From Pandoraea terrigena (GTDB lineage: Bacteria; Pseudomonadota; Gammaproteobacteria; Burkholderiales; Burkholderiaceae), in assembly GCF_902459705.1 (NCBI RefSeq), contig NZ_CABPRU010000001.1, positions 186,001 to 250,000 on the forward strand: a DNA stretch of 64,000 nucleotides, written 5' to 3'. Shown in pieces: positions 62,289-64,000 of this stretch (position 1 is its first letter; each line of letters begins with the position of its first letter). The position numbers and the translations under genes were made by a program. A model generated the notes under the pieces. The model was not told the origin of the DNA and ran no database searches. It was given only the letters and a program-made list of their open reading frames with translations.

Positions 62289-62975
62289 ATGTTGCTACGC
62301 ATTCCGGATGTCCTCAGTGCCGAGCAGGTGCGCTGGGTTCGGGCAACGCTCGACAATGCGGGCGACGCCTGGGTCGACGGGCTGGCCACGGCAGGCTATC
62401 AGGGGGCGCCCGTCAAGCAGAATCAGCAGATCGACGAGGGCTCGGCCGTGGCGCGCGCGCTGGGCGACGTGATTCTCGGCGCGCTGGAGCGCAATCCGCT
62501 GTTCATCAGCGCGGCACTGCCGAACAAGGTCTATGCGCCCATGTTCAACCGCTACGGCGAAGGCATGCACTTCGGCCATCACGTGGATGGCGCAATTCGT
62601 CTGCAGCCGGGTAGCGGCATGCGCATTCGCACCGATATTTCCGCCACACTCTTTCTCGCCGGGCCGGATGAGTACGACGGCGGGGAGCTGGTGATCGAGG
62701 ATCAATACGGTGCGCATCAGGTGAAACTGGCCGCGGGCGACATGGTGCTGTATCCGGCGACCAGCCTGCACCGCGTGAATCCGATCACGCGCGGCGCGCG
62801 GATCGGGTGCTTCTTCTGGGTGCAAAGTCTCGTGAGGGATGACACGCAGCGCACGCTGCTCTTCGACATGGACAACGCGATCCAGCGGCTGAACGCGTCG
62901 GACGCGGACGACACCGCGCGGCGCACGCTCGTCGGCTGCTATCACAACCTGCTGCGCTTGTGGAGCGAGACCTGA
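62289..62975 (+). CDS. piuC: Fe(II)/2-oxoglutarate dioxygenase PiuC/YbiX
   Basis: A 228-residue PKHD-type hydroxylase. The iron triad is His98, Asp100 and His161 (FGHHVDGAIR and SLHRVNPITRG), with Arg171 for 2-oxoglutarate. Such proteins are encoded next to Fiu/PiuA-type receptors and expressed under iron limitation; the substrate is not known. It starts 15 bases after the receptor gene, with GGAGACG at 62275-62281. Convergent with the gene at 63033. Confidence 0.93.
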   Translation: MLLRIPDVLSAEQVRWVRATLDNAGDAWVDGLATAGYQGAPVKQNQQIDEGSAVARALGDVILGALERNPLFISAALPNKVYAPMFNRYGEGMHFGHHVDGAIRLQPGSGMRIRTDISATLFLAGPDEYDGGELVIEDQYGAHQVKLAAGDMVLYPATSLHRVNPITRGARIGCFFWVQSLVRDDTQRTLLFDMDNAIQRLNASDADDTARRTLVGCYHNLLRLWSET

Positions 62976-63032
62976 GCGCCGACGCGCCCCGGGCGGCCCC
63001 GCCCGGCGGCGCGCGGCTTGCGCGCATCTGAC

Positions 63033-63596
63033 TTATTGCGCTTGACCGGCCGGCGGCGGCGTGGCCGGGGCGCTCTTGTGCATCGGGCCGCGATGTTGGC
63101 GCGCCTTGTCGTGCCAGGCCTCCCTCTTGGCCCAGCGCGCCTTGATCGTGGTACTCACGAGCGTCTTCTGGTCGTTGTTCAGACCGTTGTACACGTTCAG
63201 CCAAGCATCTTCCGTCTGGCTGCGAAGCTGACGGTTCTGATCGAACATCTTCTCGCGGGCGGCTCGCATGCCGGCCAGGTCGAGGATCTTCTGATCCTTT
63301 GCCTGCGCCATCATCTGGCGGAACGGCGCGTCGTTCTTGCGCATGGCGTCGTGGTTCTGCTTTGACGTACTCACGGCCTGCTGCCAGGCTTGCTCCTGCT
63401 GCGCGTCGAGCTTCAATTGATCGTGCAGCCTGTGCAGGTTACCGAGCCCCCAGGGGCCGCGCTCGCCGCGCGCGTGGTACGAGGCGGCATGCGGCGCCGT
63501 GGCGGCCGGTGCCGCCGTGTCGGCGGCGTGGGCGACGCCGAACATCGAGGTGGCGACGAGAACGGCCGATGCGGCGGCGATCTTCAGTTTGCGCAT
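63033..63596 (-). CDS. Spy/CpxP-like periplasmic protein
   Basis: A 187-residue exported protein. Signal peptide at residues 1-25 (MRKLKIAAASAVLVATSMFG, cleavage near AHA-A). The mature part is helical and polar, with MRKNDAPFRQMMAQAKDQKI and a LNNDQKTLVSTTI segment similar to the LTxxQ repeat motif of Spy/CpxP chaperones, then a basic, proline-rich tail. Likely a periplasmic chaperone or metal-stress protein. It follows no operon partner; the upstream 220 bases hold its promoter and the DoxX terminator. Confidence 0.7.
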   Translation of the reverse strand: MRKLKIAAASAVLVATSMFGVAHAADTAAPAATAPHAASYHARGERGPWGLGNLHRLHDQLKLDAQQEQAWQQAVSTSKQNHDAMRKNDAPFRQMMAQAKDQKILDLAGMRAAREKMFDQNRQLRSQTEDAWLNVYNGLNNDQKTLVSTTIKARWAKREAWHDKARQHRGPMHKSAPATPPPAGQAQ

Positions 63597-63733
63597 GGTG
63601 TTGACTCCTGTGAGTGCTGCCGGAATTGGCAGTTTCAGAGTAAGTCATCGCCGCACCGAACACGTTGCAAAGTGCAACCGGTGTATTACCTGACGTTACC
63701 AGCGCCGGGATTCGCAATATACCGAAACGACTC

Positions 63734-63768
63734 GGCCCGCCCTTGCCGAGGGTCGACAAGGGCGGGCC
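63734..63768 (-). terminator. Terminator hairpin after the DoxX-family gene
   Basis: ggcccgccctt (63734-63744) pairs with aagggcgggcc (63758-63768), 11 bases, around a 13-base loop, 48 bases past the DoxX stop. Confidence 0.6.
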
Positions 63769-63816
63769 GTCATCATCGTGGCGCGAGGGGCGTGCCTAGC
63801 GCCTGTCGTCGTTCGA

Positions 63817-64000
63817 TCAGTCCCAGGCGCCGCGACCGCCCGACACGCTGTACCGGCCAGCGCCGAAGAGCATCACGCACACGCCCATGAACAAATAGAA
63901 GGCTTGCAGTTCGAGCGACCAGCCGCCGGTCTTCGCGAGATCGCCGAGTTGGCTCAGATGCACCAGCGAGAACGCGACCACCATGTTACCCACGACGAGC
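63817..64000 (-). CDS. DoxX-family membrane protein, C-terminal part
   Basis: The window ends inside this gene; 60 C-terminal residues are visible with two hydrophobic stretches (GNMVVAFSLVHLSQ and YLFMGVCVMLFGAGRYSV). The GAGRYS ending near the last helix is a DoxX hallmark. DoxX proteins are small four-helix membrane proteins, linked to thiosulfate:quinone oxidoreductase or detoxification. The 5' part lies beyond the window. Confidence 0.7.
   Translation of the reverse strand, partial: LVVGNMVVAFSLVHLSQLGDLAKTGGWSLELQAFYLFMGVCVMLFGAGRYSVSGGRGAWD

Overview
The window is 64 kb of high-GC DNA, dense in genes and with strong GC bias at third codon positions. It looks like a chromosome of a beta-proteobacterium of the Burkholderiaceae. 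Pandoraea is my best guess, from overall gene style and content; no rRNA or single-copy marker is present to prove it. I recognised no tRNA, rRNA, CRISPR array, transposase or phage gene.

Layout. 1-1850: the 3' end of pepE, then a decayed, visibly more AT-rich segment holding a fatty-acid desaturase pseudogene and a truncated EamA transporter. 1857-9600: small conserved proteins, two divergent LysR/MFS pairs, and a ModE-type molybdate regulator. 9620-13400: a CSS-motif EAL phosphodiesterase, a fosmidomycin-resistance-type MFS pump (fsr) and a small secreted protein. 13547-16909: an RpiR regulator divergent from a class III aminotransferase and a beta-keto acid cleavage enzyme, with a cluster of TGTTGCA sites between them. 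17089-25859: a complete wspABCDEFR surface-sensing operon that makes c-di-GMP. 25875-32557: a glutathione transferase, a GNAT acetyltransferase, an orphan membrane-anchored TAXI protein, and a LysR regulator divergent from an M20 amidohydrolase plus MHS transporter operon.

32622-44958 is the most striking region. A sensor built from an NCS1-type permease, a cysteine-rich module and a hybrid histidine kinase, together with a REC-LuxR response regulator, stands divergent to an amide-utilisation operon: urtABCDE-type ABC transporter, formamidase fmdA, zinc-ribbon fmdB and aliphatic amidase amiE. A perfect 10-4-10 palindrome lies in the divergent promoter. The likely logic is that the permease-like sensor detects an external amide or urea-like compound, phosphorylates the regulator and switches on uptake and hydrolysis to ammonia and carboxylate.

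44994-53822: a second ABC cassette (LivJHMGF type) with a Zn-dependent carbamoylase/allantoate-amidohydrolase-like enzyme and an M81 (MlrC-like) peptidase, divergent from a FadR-type regulator that carries a histone-H1-like basic tail. 53877-59483: an agmatine deiminase, a small SUOX-fold molybdopterin protein, and a 1253-residue BTAD/degenerate cyclase/AAA/TPR regulator. 59484-64000: a Fur-type promoter, a TonB-dependent siderophore receptor with the PiuC-type dioxygenase, a Spy/CpxP-like periplasmic protein, and the C-terminus of a DoxX-family protein cut by the window end.

Nitrogen scavenging from amides and ureido compounds and c-di-GMP signalling are the two recurring themes. Function calls come from reading motifs, not from database searches.
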